Position numbers and translations under genes: made by a program. From NCBI GenBank assembly GCA_003427395.1, contig BFEA01000080.1:2347205-2411204 (forward strand): a DNA stretch of 64,000 bases, in the 5' to 3' direction. Source of the DNA: Chara braunii (Eukaryota; Streptophyta; Charophyceae; Charales; Characeae). The notes under the pieces were generated by a model that was given only the letters and a program-made list of their open reading frames with translations, searched no databases and was not told where the DNA came from. This document shows positions 1 to 10,712 of the stretch, piece by piece; position 1 is the first letter of the stretch, and each line of letters opens with the position of its first letter.

Positions 1-78
1 GACGATGACGACGGCGACGACGTTCTCGTCGATGATGACGTGGCGCGGCGATGACGATGACGATGACGATGATGACGT
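1..78. repeat. GAC/GATGAC simple repeat
   Basis: The first ~78 bases are an imperfect trinucleotide/hexanucleotide run of GAC, GAT and GATGAC. In one frame it encodes a poly-Asp run, which is a consequence of the repeat and not evidence of a protein. It is cut by the left window edge. Confidence 0.8.
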
Positions 79-103
79 GACACGGCGACGAAGCATTGTG
101 GGT

Positions 104-131
104 CGGGCGGGTTCGAACCGCTCCGATACCA
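104..131 (-). other. PBS-like or tRNA 3'-end-like motif
   Basis: On the minus strand this reads TGGTATCGGAGC followed by GGTTCGAACC. The first 11 bases equal the primer-binding site of the family B element at 55159-55169 and that of A3 at 15851-15866. On the plus strand the same bases look like a tRNA T arm running into an acceptor end with CCA. The simplest reading is the PBS of another minus-strand LTR element, with its LTR to the right and its body off the left edge. I could not find the matching LTR. Confidence 0.4.
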
Positions 132-612
132 GTGTGACGCGCGTGAGGCTGAGGGAGAGCCGAGGGAGAGGAGAGAGAGAGGGAGAGAATGAGAGCACAC
201 ACACACACACACTCACTCACTCGACACGACTGAGGGTCGGACGCAAACACAGTGGCAAGGCACAAAGTCGAAGTTTTGGATTTCGAATGCCTAAATCGCA
301 AGTCACATTGAGTACGAGTACAGCAGTAGAAAACTGGTACGAGACTGGTCCCCGTACCGTACGGGGAGCCAGTACAAGTACCGGTGACACGTACGGTACC
401 AGGGGCATTTCTGCAAAGGCCCTGAGGGCAGAACTGAAAAATGCGGTATTTGAAAGTGGCGCCCGAATTGCAGCATGGCGGCTTGTCCAAAATCCTATGG
501 TACCAAAGGAGAGGTTTGGAAAAAAGGGTGCCAGGCCGAAAACGGGATGCAACCGAAACAACAAAAAGATAGACCAGGAATCGAGCCCTGGTGGAGTCCG
601 TAACATTACCTG

Positions 613-1506
613 TGGAATCAGACTCGCTTTCTTCTTCACATACATGCAAACAGATGTCAATCCACGTTGAGGCTGTGCGCCCACACAAAGCTCAGAGATA
701 TTCAAGTGAAGAACACAGTTCGGATACAAACTCGCTTTCACTGGCTATGGGACCTCAGCGCTCACACATCCTCTGTCCAACAATGTATTCACACAACCGT
801 TTGCATGCACTCGACTCTGGATCTCGCTGGATATCCCACACACACCAACTCAGTACAACACACACGCTGAACACTGCCTCTAAGCTACAGCAGCCATGGC
901 TGTTCTACTACTATTGGCTATGGACGAACTATCTCCCTTCAGCCCACTTCAACCTCGGGCTTCTGTAGACCACCTCGCACAAGACGCGTGGACAGCTCTT
1001 CCGCATGGCTCACGCAGGAATGAATGAGTGGTTGGACGCTGCCTCTTGATTTATACTTCTCTAAGTCGCTGGTCTGCCCCTTTTCCACCAGGCCCATGGT
1101 GCACACAGTCCCTCACGGTACTTGCTGACTGTACAAAGTGAGACTGGACTGGGTACCGCTGACTAAGCGAAGTTGGACTCACCACTTGCCCACATGCCTC
1201 TGGTCTGCTGTGAACGGAAGTCTGTGGACTTGGCCTTTCGGAACTGTAGCAGCTATGACCTTGACCTTTCAGAATTGCTACAGCTATAGCCTTTACACAA
1301 CTATGACCCCTAGTCGACAGATCTACAGATTGGACCCCTACAGCTACACAGACCTACGACAAGCAACAGTCAACTACTAGAACATAGATACAGATCACGG
1401 GTTCGAACACACAGGGGTTGACTCGATGGTGTACACGGGTGTGGCAAGGTCTAAGGATCAAGCCCTGGGATCTGCATCTGCTATTGCTAAGGTGAAAACC
1501 GTTTCA
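613..1506 (-). repeat. A1 3' LTR (family A, 894 bp)
   Basis: The boundaries come from comparison. The right end reads TGAAAC on the minus strand, directly after a purine tract. The left end, TGGAATCAG on the plus strand, is where A3 begins its LTR beside its PBS. The A2 3' LTR at 48377-49270 has the same length, 894 bp. It contains a TATA box and two T-arm-like motifs near the U3 start. Confidence 0.85.
1049..1055 (-). promoter_or_regulatory. TATA box of family A LTR
   Basis: TATAAAT on the minus strand, followed by CAAGAGGCAGCG. The same arrangement recurs in A3 (16310-16316), in A2 as TATAAAC (48849-48855) and in the variant LTR near 20660. It is the probable core promoter for genomic RNA. 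The start site is inferred, not seen. Confidence 0.55.
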
Positions 1507-1514
1507 CTCCCACC
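1507..1514 (-). other. Polypurine tract of A1
   Basis: GGTGGGAG on the minus strand abuts the TGAAAC start of the 3' LTR, where the plus-strand primer of reverse transcription is expected. Confidence 0.6.
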
Positions 1515-1544
1515 GGCCCAAATCCGAGGTCCTCCGAGAATACT

Positions 1545-2051
1545 TCAGTGCAAGGTAGGACCTTTACCTTTTTTGTCTCTTTCGTAGGCTCGGACTATAT
1601 CGGGAGCGGTCTCTAGAAGTTGTGTTCGGGTAAACCAGCAGTCGTCTTCCGACTCTTGATAGGCAAATCGAACCTTGTATTGTTTCTGTGGACGACCTCT
1701 ACCTCCTGTGCTAAACACATCTTGACCTACAATGTTGTCAATGTCGTACCTTCCATCCATGTCCGGAGGGATCATGGATCTCCGTGATGGAAACTGTTGA
1801 CTTGTGGTACAGGGCAACAACTTTGACGCATGAAAAATTGNGTAGGTGTGGAGGTGTGCTGGAATCTCTATGGTGTAGGATGGTCCATCTTCTTCGCCCT
1901 TAACTTCTAGGACTGGCCACGGTCGTCTATACGCAGGCAATAGCTTCTGCGAGATGTTCTCCTCAGGAGCAAACTCTTTTGACTTAACGCAGTCTAAGTC
2001 GCCTACTTGGAACTGCGATGGGCGACGATGCTTATTGGCTTGCTCTATCAT
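1545..2051 (-). pseudogene. Integrase C-terminus with chromodomain-like tail (A1)
   Basis: The ~168-residue open frame begins in the basic region after the integrase core (IEQANKHRRP). It continues through the GPSYTIEIP / HTYxIFHASKL segment that follows Ty3/gypsy integrase cores. It ends in a chromodomain-like module (QYKVRFAY then DCWFTRTQLLETAP), where Tyr/Phe and Trp occupy positions resembling a chromodomain aromatic cage. An ambiguous base at 1841 makes one residue unknown. Such tails are thought to guide integration to particular chromatin; that role is family knowledge. The frame is separated from the core by stops near 2052-2193. Confidence 0.75.
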
Positions 2052-2193
2052 TCTATGTTGGGCCTTCCTGAGGTTCTCTACTAGAGTAGCAATCTCTTTT
2101 TCATGCTATATCGCAAACTCCCTAGTTCCGGGCGGTAACCTCTGAATCTGATCCCAGTTGTGTCCCTCAAACGGTCTAGGCGGTCTAAAGGAC

Positions 2194-2814
2194 TTAACGC
2201 AATTCGTTGGGAGTGCGACAAGTGGCTAAATGCACGTTGTTATTATAGGCATTGGCTACCTTTGGGAGCATCTCATCCCAGCTAACTTGGTCGGGTCTAA
2301 TGTACATTCTCATAACCTGCTGCATGACTTTGTTCATCTGCTCAGTCTGACCGTTGGTCTTTGGGTGACGGCCAGATGACATCAACAACTTAGAGCCATA
2401 CACTCTCGTTGGTTCCTGCCAGTTCTGACTAGTGAATCGAGTATCTTTGTCGCTACTTATAGACAGGGGTAACTCATGTTCACTAACCCAATGATCAGAA
2501 AACTTTTGTATTACTAAATTTATGCGTGCCTCTGAGGGCAAAGGAGCGAAAACTGCATATTTGCTAAATCTATCGACTCTGACCATGACTTGGCTCTTGC
2601 CATGCCTACTCCTGACCCCAACATCCATGAAGTCAATGGATACAGAGTCTCCAGGCCCATCGGGAATAGGCAAGCGTATGCGAAGACCAAGAGGGGCTCG
2701 CATAGTGGTCTTATTTCGTTGGCACACCTTACAACTGCGTACATACTCTATGCAGTCAGCCTTCATGCCAGGCCAAGTATACGCGCGCTGAGTTTGGCTA
2801 ACGTCTTTTGCCAC
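2194..2814 (-). pseudogene. Integrase core (A1)
   Basis: This frame carries the second half of the HHCC zinc module (CKVCQRNK, residues ~30-37) and the DDE core. The first Asp lies in SIDFMDVG, the second in SSDKDTRFTS and the Glu in GQTEQMN, with family-typical spacing. The catalytic triad looks present, unlike in the RT of the same element. The protein is cut from its N-terminal HH half by a frameshift near 2790 and from its C-terminus by stops. A2 holds the homologous region at 46940-47870. Confidence 0.8.
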
Positions 2815-3038
2815 CCAAAATGTCCCTCTGCATCATGGCATTCCCCCAAGATCAGACTTTGGATCTCTTCACTGTTGGAAACGGACAATCGATCCACTAC
2901 ATTAGTCTTCTCAAACAACAGCCCATCTGTAATGCGGTAGTCTGGCTCAGACTCTGGAGACTCCTTAACTCTCTTGAGGAGATCACTATAAATAGGGTCT
3001 TGAGCATAAGAGATCACTATAAATAGGGTCTTGTGCAT
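2763..3038 (-). pseudogene. Integrase HHCC N-terminus and RNase H linker (A1)
   Basis: The frame carries GECHDAEGHFGWQKT, the two His of the integrase zinc module. Upstream is the linker that in this family reads ITDGLLFEKTNVVD. A 31-bp tandem duplication around 2980-3041 (AGATCACTATAAATAGGGTC twice) lies at its start and disrupts the join to RNase H. Confidence 0.7.
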
Positions 3039-3186
3039 AGGCTTCCTTAGCTTTCTGCTGCAGGTCTTGCCCTATATCCAAATAGTGAACTATCGCTCCA
3101 AAGTAATCAGCTCTCCTACTTAGAGTGTTTGCAACTACATTATACTTCCCTTTGACTCGCTTGAGCTCGAAGTCAAATTGGTCTAT

Positions 3187-3543
3187 TTATGCGGCCCACC
3201 TAGTCAGCTTAGGTGTCATCTTGGCCTGAGTCTTCAGCCACCTCAACGTCTCATGGTCTGAATACACTTTGAAGTGCCTCCCAAGCAAGTAATGCTTCCA
3301 ATGGTCTAGTGCTTGCCTGAGAGCGTAGAGTTCCCTCTCATAGGTAGATGTCCCTACCTTCTCTGAAGGCATCCTGGCATACATGTACTCTACGGGTCTA
3401 TACCCATTGCCATTATCTTCTTGTAAAACAGCACCTATACCGTACTGACTTGCGTCAATGGTGACATCAAAAGGTAATGATGGGTCGGCTACCTTGAGGA
3501 CTGGATACTCTATCAAGGCCCGCTTCAGCTTCTTCAGGGCCAA
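3187..3543 (-). pseudogene. RNase H domain (A1)
   Basis: About 118 residues match the Ty3/gypsy RNase H region. FDVTIDASQYGIGAVL carries the first Asp, YERELYALRQAL the Glu, and YSDHETLRWL the second Asp. The last conserved Asp motif (VDALSRR) should follow after 3180, but the frame stops there (TGG to TGA-type loss at WAA*). It degraded the RNA strand during reverse transcription in the ancestral element. Confidence 0.75.
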
Positions 3544-3692
3544 CGTACAATTTTATCCCATTTCCAGATCGTTTCTTTCTTTAGCAACCTGTGAATGGGG
3601 GCAGCGATGATAGAAAAATTCCTGACGAACTTTCTGTAGTAATTGGCCAATCATAAGAACGACCGCAACTCTGTCAATGTGCGGGGAGTTGG

Positions 3693-4634
3693 TCAGTCTC
3701 TAATCGCTGCTATTTTATTGTTCTCAGGTTTTATGCCATCACCATCTAGCACGTGGCCCAAGTACAGGACTTGCGTCTTGGCCCACTTGCACTTCTTCGC
3801 ATTGATCTTGAAGTTAGCTTCTCTCAGCTTCTTCAAGACTTGCCTCAGATGACCCTCATGCTCCTGGAGGGTCTTACTAAGGACTAGGATGTCATTCAAG
3901 TACACTACCACGAATCTATCTGACCATGGCCTAAACAAATCATTCATACAGCGCTGGAATGTCGTTGGCGCATTGGTTAGTCCAAAGGGAACAACTATAA
4001 ACTCGTAGTGCCCGTTTCTCGTTCGGAATGTCGTCTTATACTGGTCATTAGGATGGACTTCTATCTGACGATAACCAGATTTCAGGTCTATCTTAGAAAA
4101 ATACTTGCAGCCCTGCACCCGATCTAAGAGATCATCTATACGGGGCAATAGTTCTGCATTCTTTACTGTGATGGCCTTAAGACCCCTTAACTCTCCCTCC
4201 TTCTTGGGGACAAACAGAACAGGTCCTCCGAAAGGAGACGAATTGGGCCTAATCCAACCCTTTTCGAGAAGCTCGTCTAACTGCTTGCACAACTCCTCTA
4301 ACTCCCTTGGGGACATTCGATACACTGCTCCTTTCAGAGTTCTACTGCCAGGCTCTATCTCAATGAAATGTTGGATCGGCCACTGCACTACTCCTGTCGG
4401 CGGCTTAGCCAAATCTGTATATTCTTCTAGCAACTTGACAATAATTGGATCAATAGGTTTCTCTTCCTTAGGCTCGGTGACAGGCCTAACAAAGGCTACG
4501 AAAACTTGTTCTTCTAGTTGCTCCTTTCTCACAAGTCGCACAAATGCAGGAGCACTGAGGCAGCAATGTGCTAAGTTGTTGTCTACCACAGACACATGAA
4601 ACAGGCGGCAATGTGCTAAGTTGTTGTCTACCAC
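3693..4634 (-). pseudogene. Reverse transcriptase with dead catalytic centre (A1)
   Basis: The 313-residue open frame spans RT from the protease-RT linker to the connection region. Landmarks are [47 protein letters not shown] and LYLGHVLDGDGIKPE. Two defects are visible although the frame stays open. The conserved MCIDYRGLN block is reduced to GLK, an in-frame loss of about six residues. The metal-binding YLDD box reads YLND, replacing a catalytic Asp. A short duplicated segment (DNNLAHC twice, period 45 bp, ~4562-4637) lies at the N-terminus. Polymerase activity would not be expected. Confidence 0.8.
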
Positions 4635-4639
4635 ATATA

Positions 4640-5258
4640 ACTACGAGTGGCCCCACTGTCTATCAAGGCCCCTACTCGTCCTCTGAAAACCTCTACATCT
4701 ACTAAAACTAGTTTTCCTTTCGCATCTTTCTTCATTTTGGCCTAGGCAGGCATTCTCTCCTTCAATTTTTGTGCCACGCCTGCGAGGGAGGTGCCTAGAG
4801 AGACCCTAACGCAACCACTCTTTGGACAACTATCTAGGCACTGACCAGCAACCTCTGCCATAGACACATGTGGGTTGGGAGTTTCTCTATGATGCGCGCA
4901 CTCTTCTCCACATGGCCTAGGGGTAAGAGCCGCTGCAACTCCTACCGGCGGTTGCCTTTTGCTGCCTTTGCAGCATGTCGGGCTTCTCTATATTTGGGGC
5001 AGTATTTTATGATATGCCCCGGATCACTGCACTAGACGAACTGATCCTGGTCTACTCGCCTCTGCCACACTGTCTGATCCAAGCCCAGATCTTCCCAGGG
5101 TCTGCCCTATGGTAGAGTAGGGTGCCATTCACCCCTCCTGGGAGGTGATCGATTGGAACGTGGACGGTTTCGCGGGGCACCTTGACCGCTACCTTCCTCT
5201 TGGCGGTTTCCTCTATGGCAAACCCCCAGAGCGCCCTATCCTCGACCACCAGAGGCTC
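4640..5258 (-). pseudogene. Protease remnant and gag nucleocapsid tail (A1)
   Basis: No long frame survives. Near 5003-5045 the minus strand gives CSDPGHIIKYC, the end of the family A zinc knuckle, but the first Cys is replaced by Phe and a stop occupies the middle. At 5052-5249 an open frame matches the A2 segment around 44290-44450 (VEDRA...EETAKR...VPRETV), the basic tail before the knuckle. In A2 that segment is in a different frame from the knuckle, so the similarity is at DNA level. Confidence 0.6.
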
Positions 5259-5744
5259 GATGTCGCACTTTTTCTAGTCAGGCCACTTCAGGCGACCAGA
5301 AAGCCAACAGGCTGTCATGCAGGATTTGGATGATCTTTGCAATAAATAAATAAATTAAATAAAGCAAATCCCTTCCTGTTGTGTGCGTCCGGCTTCGAGC
5401 GAGACCCTTCAATTGCGGTCTTCGCTGGTCCCCGATCTTAGGAATCTTTTATTTTGATTCGGAACAGCAAGAATAATGCGAATATTAATCATAAAATTCT
5501 GGTATGTCGTGCATGCATCAATTTTGCCAATTTTCTGATATTGAGAACTGTGATGAGATCATCAAGAAGCATAATCATCAAGCAGAGTAAAGCAGATGAA
5601 GCAGGACTGACTGACTCGAGCGATGGCAAGGATAAGTGAGGGAAGAATGAGAACTCATAATAATCTCAGAGAGTACACATAAGGAGCATGGCCAGCACTA
5701 GCCAAGAGTCCTCACTCATCCCTCTGGGTCATACACTCAATCTC
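5259..5744. other. No recognised gene
   Basis: Unique-looking sequence follows the truncation of A1. It holds a short AATAAATAAATAAATTAAAT run at ~5341-5360. A short stretch near 5700-5760 (GTCCTCACTC then CTCAATCTCTCATTT) recurs at 43430-43480, so part of it may be dispersed repeat. Confidence 0.4.
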
Positions 5745-6266
5745 TCATTTTGTTGTGCATTTCGTGTCTTGAACCACGCCCCTGTACCTCCTGAGATTGT
5801 GGCCTCTGAATATAGAGTCACCTGAGCCCGCAAGTTCAGAGCATTTCCAACCAAGTCCCATGATTCGGAAGTCGACCATAACACAAAACTCTTCCCATAG
5901 TGTAGGGAGATATAGTTGGGAGAAGATCCCTCGTCTGAGATGTTGAAACTTTGATGGTTCAGTCACCGCCTCATAATCAATTGTTGTGGGAGAGATGTAC
6001 CTCTTAGCCAAATCCACCAGTGCACCCCAGTAAGAACCATCTGCGAGAGTGAAAGGTACTGGAGGCTTGGGATAGTCAGTGTAGAGCTTGGGTCCGAAGC
6101 TGCGGCTCAGCGTTATCACACTCTGATCAAACTCTCTCTCTCTCACCTCAAGGTACCTTGCTGCTGAAGTCCAGACTAAGTCGACGTGCTCATGGGTTTC
6201 TTTACCCTTCTTCAAGTAGACCCTCACGTCATGAATGGTTCCTCCCGCAAACTCGGTGTGGACCAC
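5745..6266 (-). CDS. Candidate exon of an unrecognised gene
   Basis: A 173-codon frame without stops reads plausibly as globular protein, with DLVWTSAARYLEVRE, YWGALVDLAKRYI and LWEEFCVMVDFRIMG. It shows no transposon motif and no similarity to other parts of the window. The first codon would be GTG, so if it is real it is an internal exon. A donor-like GAG|GTACAG lies near 5790 on the minus strand. No clean acceptor joins it to the frame at 6687-6932: all three frames from the TTTCAG near 6290 hit stops. I do not recognise a family. Confidence 0.3.
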   Translation of the reverse strand: MVHTEFAGGTIHDVRVYLKKGKETHEHVDLVWTSAARYLEVREREFDQSVITLSRSFGPKLYTDYPKPPVPFTLADGSYWGALVDLAKRYISPTTIDYEAVTEPSKFQHLRRGIFSQLYLPTLWEEFCVMVDFRIMGLGWKCSELAGSGDSIFRGHNLRRYRGVVQDTKCTTK

Positions 6267-6686
6267 AGGTTGTCAAATCTCCCTGCCTGAAACTGACTGC
6301 ACTGACGTATCGGTATTGGAAAGCATCCTTGAGTGCAATCCTGTTGAGACTTGTCAACACTGACTCATTGACTGGGGAAGACTGAATTAAACTCATGTGC
6401 GGAGACGGATGTTGAAAATGATCTCTGCGTCTTTCGGTAATGACTGATTGTTGGTTGATAATGACTAGAAGCTTCGAATAACTCGTTCGATTGAATGTTG
6501 ATTGAATATTGGTCGGATGCTGATTAAACGTTGATTGCTGGCTGATTAGAAGCTGGTTGAGTAACTAGTCATCGAGTTCTGATTACTTGACATCAAAATG
6601 CTGAGAAAACTGCAAATTATTGAGAGACACTTGCTAGCTAGAGTGTTGGTGGAATTTTCGGAAGAAGAATCTAGGTTCCCTTGTGC

Positions 6687-6932
6687 TCACCTGAGCTTTG
6701 CCCTGGCCTGCTCCACCGTTTCTAGAAACGAGTCGGTGCTATGTAGATTATCGTCGTGGCCATAAAAGTAGAGCACATATTCGATAGACTTTTTCCCTTT
6801 GGCTATCCCAACCGCAAGTTCCCTCTGAGCCTGCATGTGAGAGTCCATGTCCTGACAAGCCTCATACTCCCAACCCTCTTTCTTATCTCTGCTTGATCTG
6901 TTTTTCATCACAAGGACTTCATCCTCTCTCAT
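6687..6932 (-). CDS. Candidate first exon of an unrecognised gene
   Basis: The frame starts with a true ATG at 6932 and runs 81 codons. It includes ELAVGIAKGKKSIEYV, LYFYGHDDNLHSTDS and FLETVEQARAKL. It ends at GCTCAG|GTGAGC (minus strand, ~6688), a near-ideal eukaryotic 5' splice site. With the frame at 5745-6266 it may be one split gene with an intron of roughly 400 bp. Function unknown; neither half matches a family I know. Confidence 0.3.
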   Translation of the reverse strand: MREDEVLVMKNRSSRDKKEGWEYEACQDMDSHMQAQRELAVGIAKGKKSIEYVLYFYGHDDNLHSTDSFLETVEQARAKLR

Positions 6933-8387
6933 GATTTCTCCCTCGTCTCAAGATTCAGGTTTTGAATAGGGTAAACTACAGACAGTCTTAAGTGAGCTCA
7001 ACACTCAAAGAGGTAATAGTTCTCAAGTCCAAGTATCCCACTTGGCTTAGTTGTTGAAGATTTCAGTGAAGTGTGACCCGTCATCTATCTGCCACCATTG
7101 ATCAGCAGTAAGCCTTTTCTCTATGTTGAAACCAACAAGGGATACTCGGGTCATTCCACCGATGATTTTCCTGACAACTGCGACGGAAACTGTCTGGCGT
7201 CGTGGCACACAGACCCAAACAAGTTACTAGTTACAAACCTGGTTCAACTCGTGCGCCGTGAATGTAGACTGGACGGCCTACAAGATACAACTCCCCGAAA
7301 ACTACCCGGATAGCTTGTAGGAAGTCTGTCAGTTCTTTCTACTAAGGCTGCTAGTAAGCCTGCTATGGGTTGACTAAACTGTTTTCCCCAAATTTGATTA
7401 TCTGTCCAAGCACTTCATCAGCTTTTGTGGCACTGCAACGGTAGGAATGCCTTTTGCTCAGTGCAGTGGCTTGAGGCACAGACAATCTGAACGTACTATG
7501 TTCAAGAGGAGGTTAATATGGGAGTCCCTCTATTCTTTGCGTCGTCCACTCGACACTACAGGCCCGGAACACAGACAGTCTCACACAGGGAAAAGTCACT
7601 TTGAGCATGAAGTACGACCAGGCTTGGCTTGACTGAATTCGAGTAAAAAGGAACACGCTCTCACTCAATGTCGCTATTTAAGCACAATTCTTCTCAGTGC
7701 TCGAGCACCTGACCTGGACTCTGAAAGCTACTGATCCATGCAAGAGGGTTTCGCGTCTACTGAACTGTATAATGAATATTCGTATAATTTTGTCTCCAGA
7801 AGTTTGGGCCCACTTACATAATAGACAGGGAATAATCAAAAGGATGTATTCTGTTTTGAACAACAAAGTACTTCTACAGATGCTACAGAGTTAATAGAAT
7901 TGTGAAGCTTCTTCTGTTCAATGACATGTACTCACGGTCCACTTCAGGTTGTGTGACAAATCCACAACACTTAATACAAAACATCTCCAGTCGTGAGGCT
8001 CTCCAGTATCAGGGGGAAAATACCGAGGTATGCTGGAAGTTGCCTCTTAACTACAGACTCCGTTCACAAAGTAGCAATGTGTCACCGTTTCTGCCTGATT
8101 AGCCAGCTTCCAGCTAACGCTTGGAGCATTAATTATCACCATCATTAATCCCCATCAAATAAAAATTTAACAATTAAATATAGTATTTTCCTTAGTTGTC
8201 GTTCTCTCCCTTTGCGATTCATTACTCAGTCTCAGCTCTCAAGAGAAGCATTTTGGTTACTCGGAGTTGAGTGTATGACTGATAACCAAGTCAACTGACC
8301 ATGCACCCATAGGTTTATGTAAAGATTTATAAACTCACATCGTTGAGTTAGTGCTTGTGTCCAAGACCATTCACGAGCTTACAGGGC
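6933..8387. other. No recognised gene
   Basis: Only short frames occur here and none carries a motif I can name. Base composition is moderate and mildly AT-rich around 8100-8200. No LTR or domain similarity to the families described elsewhere was seen. Confidence 0.35.
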
Positions 8388-8600
8388 AGCATGATTGCAC
8401 ACTTTCGTACAATCATCTCACCTATAGGCTCGCACGGTCTCGAGAGCCTGTGAAGTTATACGGTCATCTGCTCATACGGTCACCACACCAATAGACTTGT
8501 ACGGCCGCAAGCTCGTACGATCGCTCTAGTATCTATAGGCCCATACAATTGCACGCGCTTACGATTGTACGGGTGCTCGCGAGTTCGTGTTGTCTTAAAT
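8388..8600. repeat. Degenerate GTACG/TATAGG repeat cluster
   Basis: About 210 bp contain around ten imperfect copies of a motif like (C/G)TACG(G/A)TC, in both orientations, spaced 15-35 bp. Several are alternated with CTATAGGC or CGCGAG. Examples are TATACGGTCA, CATACGGTCA, TTGTACGGCC, CTCGTACGATCG and GATTGTACGGG. It is not a clean tandem repeat, more an old minisatellite or a clustered site array. Confidence 0.45.
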
Positions 8601-10599
8601 TTGAATGACTACACGCTTACCCATCACTAGTGTTACAAGCCCTTCAAAATAGTAAATTAGACTTTCAGACCGTGTCATTGACTCTCGCCCTTTTCAGCCG
8701 AGTTAGTACATACAGCTTAATTGAACCGCATAGACAACCAGGAAAGATCACACAATCGAGACTCGGCCTGCCTCTTTTCTTAACCCTGCGTCATTATTTT
8801 CTCCACTTTGCTACTAGCAACTACCCATTAAACGGCGTCCCCTGTGTAGCAGAGGCTTATGTCCAATAGTGATGTGATCAAGCGTTGAGGGGCAATCCAA
8901 CAATTCATTAAAATTTTCTTGGAAAGCCAAGGAATGTTAATCGTGAGAGGTCAGCATGCAAGGAGGCTCTCTCGAGTTCACGGTGACGATATCTGATCAC
9001 AAAATTCGGTGTTTGCGGAGTCCGTTCTTGGCAGGCCACACCCAATCAACCCGTAGCACATCCCCTATAAGTTCTCTCATTTGACCTCAGTTCGTTGTGG
9101 AATCACACATATGGGTAACGGGGGAAACGGTGGCCTTACATGACATAGACAACAATGAGCCAATGCGCAGTCAACCGAAAGGATAACTAACGAACAAACC
9201 TTATTTACAAATAACATCATCAGTAAAGGGGTGAAACAGAAGTACCGTTCACACGTTTCTTGCGAAGTTCATACCCAAGATTATGTATAAACATCTCTAG
9301 TAACTCTGCGAATACGCACTTATTCACTAATGATCATGCCCTTTTTCTCAGGCCATTCAAAGCCCTTTGCAGTCGAGTTGAGCTCATTAACGAGATAATG
9401 GCGTCAGTTGCTGATCACTAGTATGTCTGGCCACTCCTCTGCAACGAGTTACGACTCCGCTTTTATGCATGTTCGCGAAGACGGAAGGTACATCCCTCTT
9501 CACGTGTGCAGTAGCCGGAGAGAGCACTGAGGACAGCGTGGTAGGTCCTCCTCACATCGCTTATACTTCGCACACATCTTCACTCTCGTTTCATCACCGA
9601 GATGAAAACAATGACGTTGGGCAACCCGGATCAAAAGAGGACATAGTACACACCAGCATCAAGGATCGTACCCAGAGTCTGTCTCTCTCCTCATGGACAT
9701 TGAAGGTTGACGCCAGCAGCAGTCCCAAAGCTCACTTATCTCTTCCTCTCATTGGGTACATGTCTAACTCGCTCGTAGTCCCCCTCGTACACACCGTGCT
9801 GCCCGAGTGTACACACCTCACTGCCGCTAATCAGCTTGTACCCGTCTCTTTGGGTTCCTCAATCAGATCATCTCACGTGGGGCTCGCTTTGAACTGTTGA
9901 CGTCAATAATAGTTCCACGAGAGTGCGTGCTCTCTGCAACACACACTAATCTCATTTTCAGGGAAAACTCCTCTTCCCTTTCTTCCTTCGTCTTCTGCAT
10001 GGATGAAAATCTCCCACGATTATGAACACGAGAGGTCAATGACCGCCGACACTCGACACGTACTTCAGGTAAGCTACGGATGGCCACGACTGGCTGGTGA
10101 TGTCAACTAGTAAGGAGAGAAGCCATGTTCTCTCTCCCTCTAGTAACTGTCCGCTCCCTCGAGCTAATCTTTCCCCATTCTCGTACTTGCCATGATCAGT
10201 ATGGCATTACGCCTATCACGCCTTTGTCGTGAGTTGGCCTCTGGGTTGTCTTCCTCATGCACACCATTTCCCTTCAGCACTGATCTTGCATCGCTCAAAC
10301 GTTTCGCTCGCGCAATGGCTAGCCTCTGTCATGCTAGCCACGCACTGACATACGGAGTGGGCACGCCAAGCCCTTCTCTTGCCTGCTCATCTGAAAGGCC
10401 GTGACGAAGGCACTGGACTACGCGATGAGAACTTGTTCCGGTTGCTGCACCCAGACATGCCAGGACGGAACAAGGTAAGCTACAGACGACCACGACCAGC
10501 AGCTGACATCAACAAGTGGCGTGTTCGCCGCCTGAGTGTGTCGCCTGCATTTGCATACCCCTAAGTGAGCTGCAGGTGTCCCAACTAGCAGATGACCTC
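8601..10599. other. No recognised gene; one long frame and a short direct repeat
   Basis: A 143-codon frame at 9469-9900 (plus) is Ser/Thr-rich without a motif, and I do not consider it supported. A ~40-bp direct repeat beginning AGGTAAGCTAC occurs at ~10067-10110 and ~10474-10516. Its tail (TGACATCAAC) resembles the end of the unnamed repeat near 52460, so its edge may reach here. Confidence 0.35.
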
Positions 10600-10712
10600 A
10601 ACAAAAATTCTCAGGGACGACCTCTTTCTCTCTCTTCGTGTCTGACTCTCACTCGCGCCCTCTCTCTCGCCTCTCTCCCTCGATTGTTTCTGCCCGCTCT
10701 CTCAACTGCCCC

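Larger units (their letters stand above)
613..5258 (-). mobile_element. Ty3/gypsy element A1 (family A), 5' truncated
   Basis: This is a degenerate LTR retrotransposon on the minus strand. From right to left it holds the end of gag, a protease remnant, RT, RNase H, integrase, a chromodomain-like tail, a polypurine tract and the 3' LTR. Homology to A2 stops near 5258, in the Gly/Arg-rich tail of gag, so the 5' LTR, PBS and most of gag are missing. Frames are broken between almost every domain, and the RT has lost catalytic sequence. With no 5' LTR, a target-site duplication cannot be tested. Confidence 0.85.

Noticed and set aside
5-670. 221-codon frame with a poly-Asp run at the window start
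   Set aside because: It is produced by the GAC/GATGAC repeat and then runs through low-complexity sequence into the A1 LTR in antisense; no protein feature.
9469-9900. 143-codon plus-strand frame
   Set aside because: Ser/Thr-rich, no motif, no splice or regulatory context, and no second copy to show conservation.
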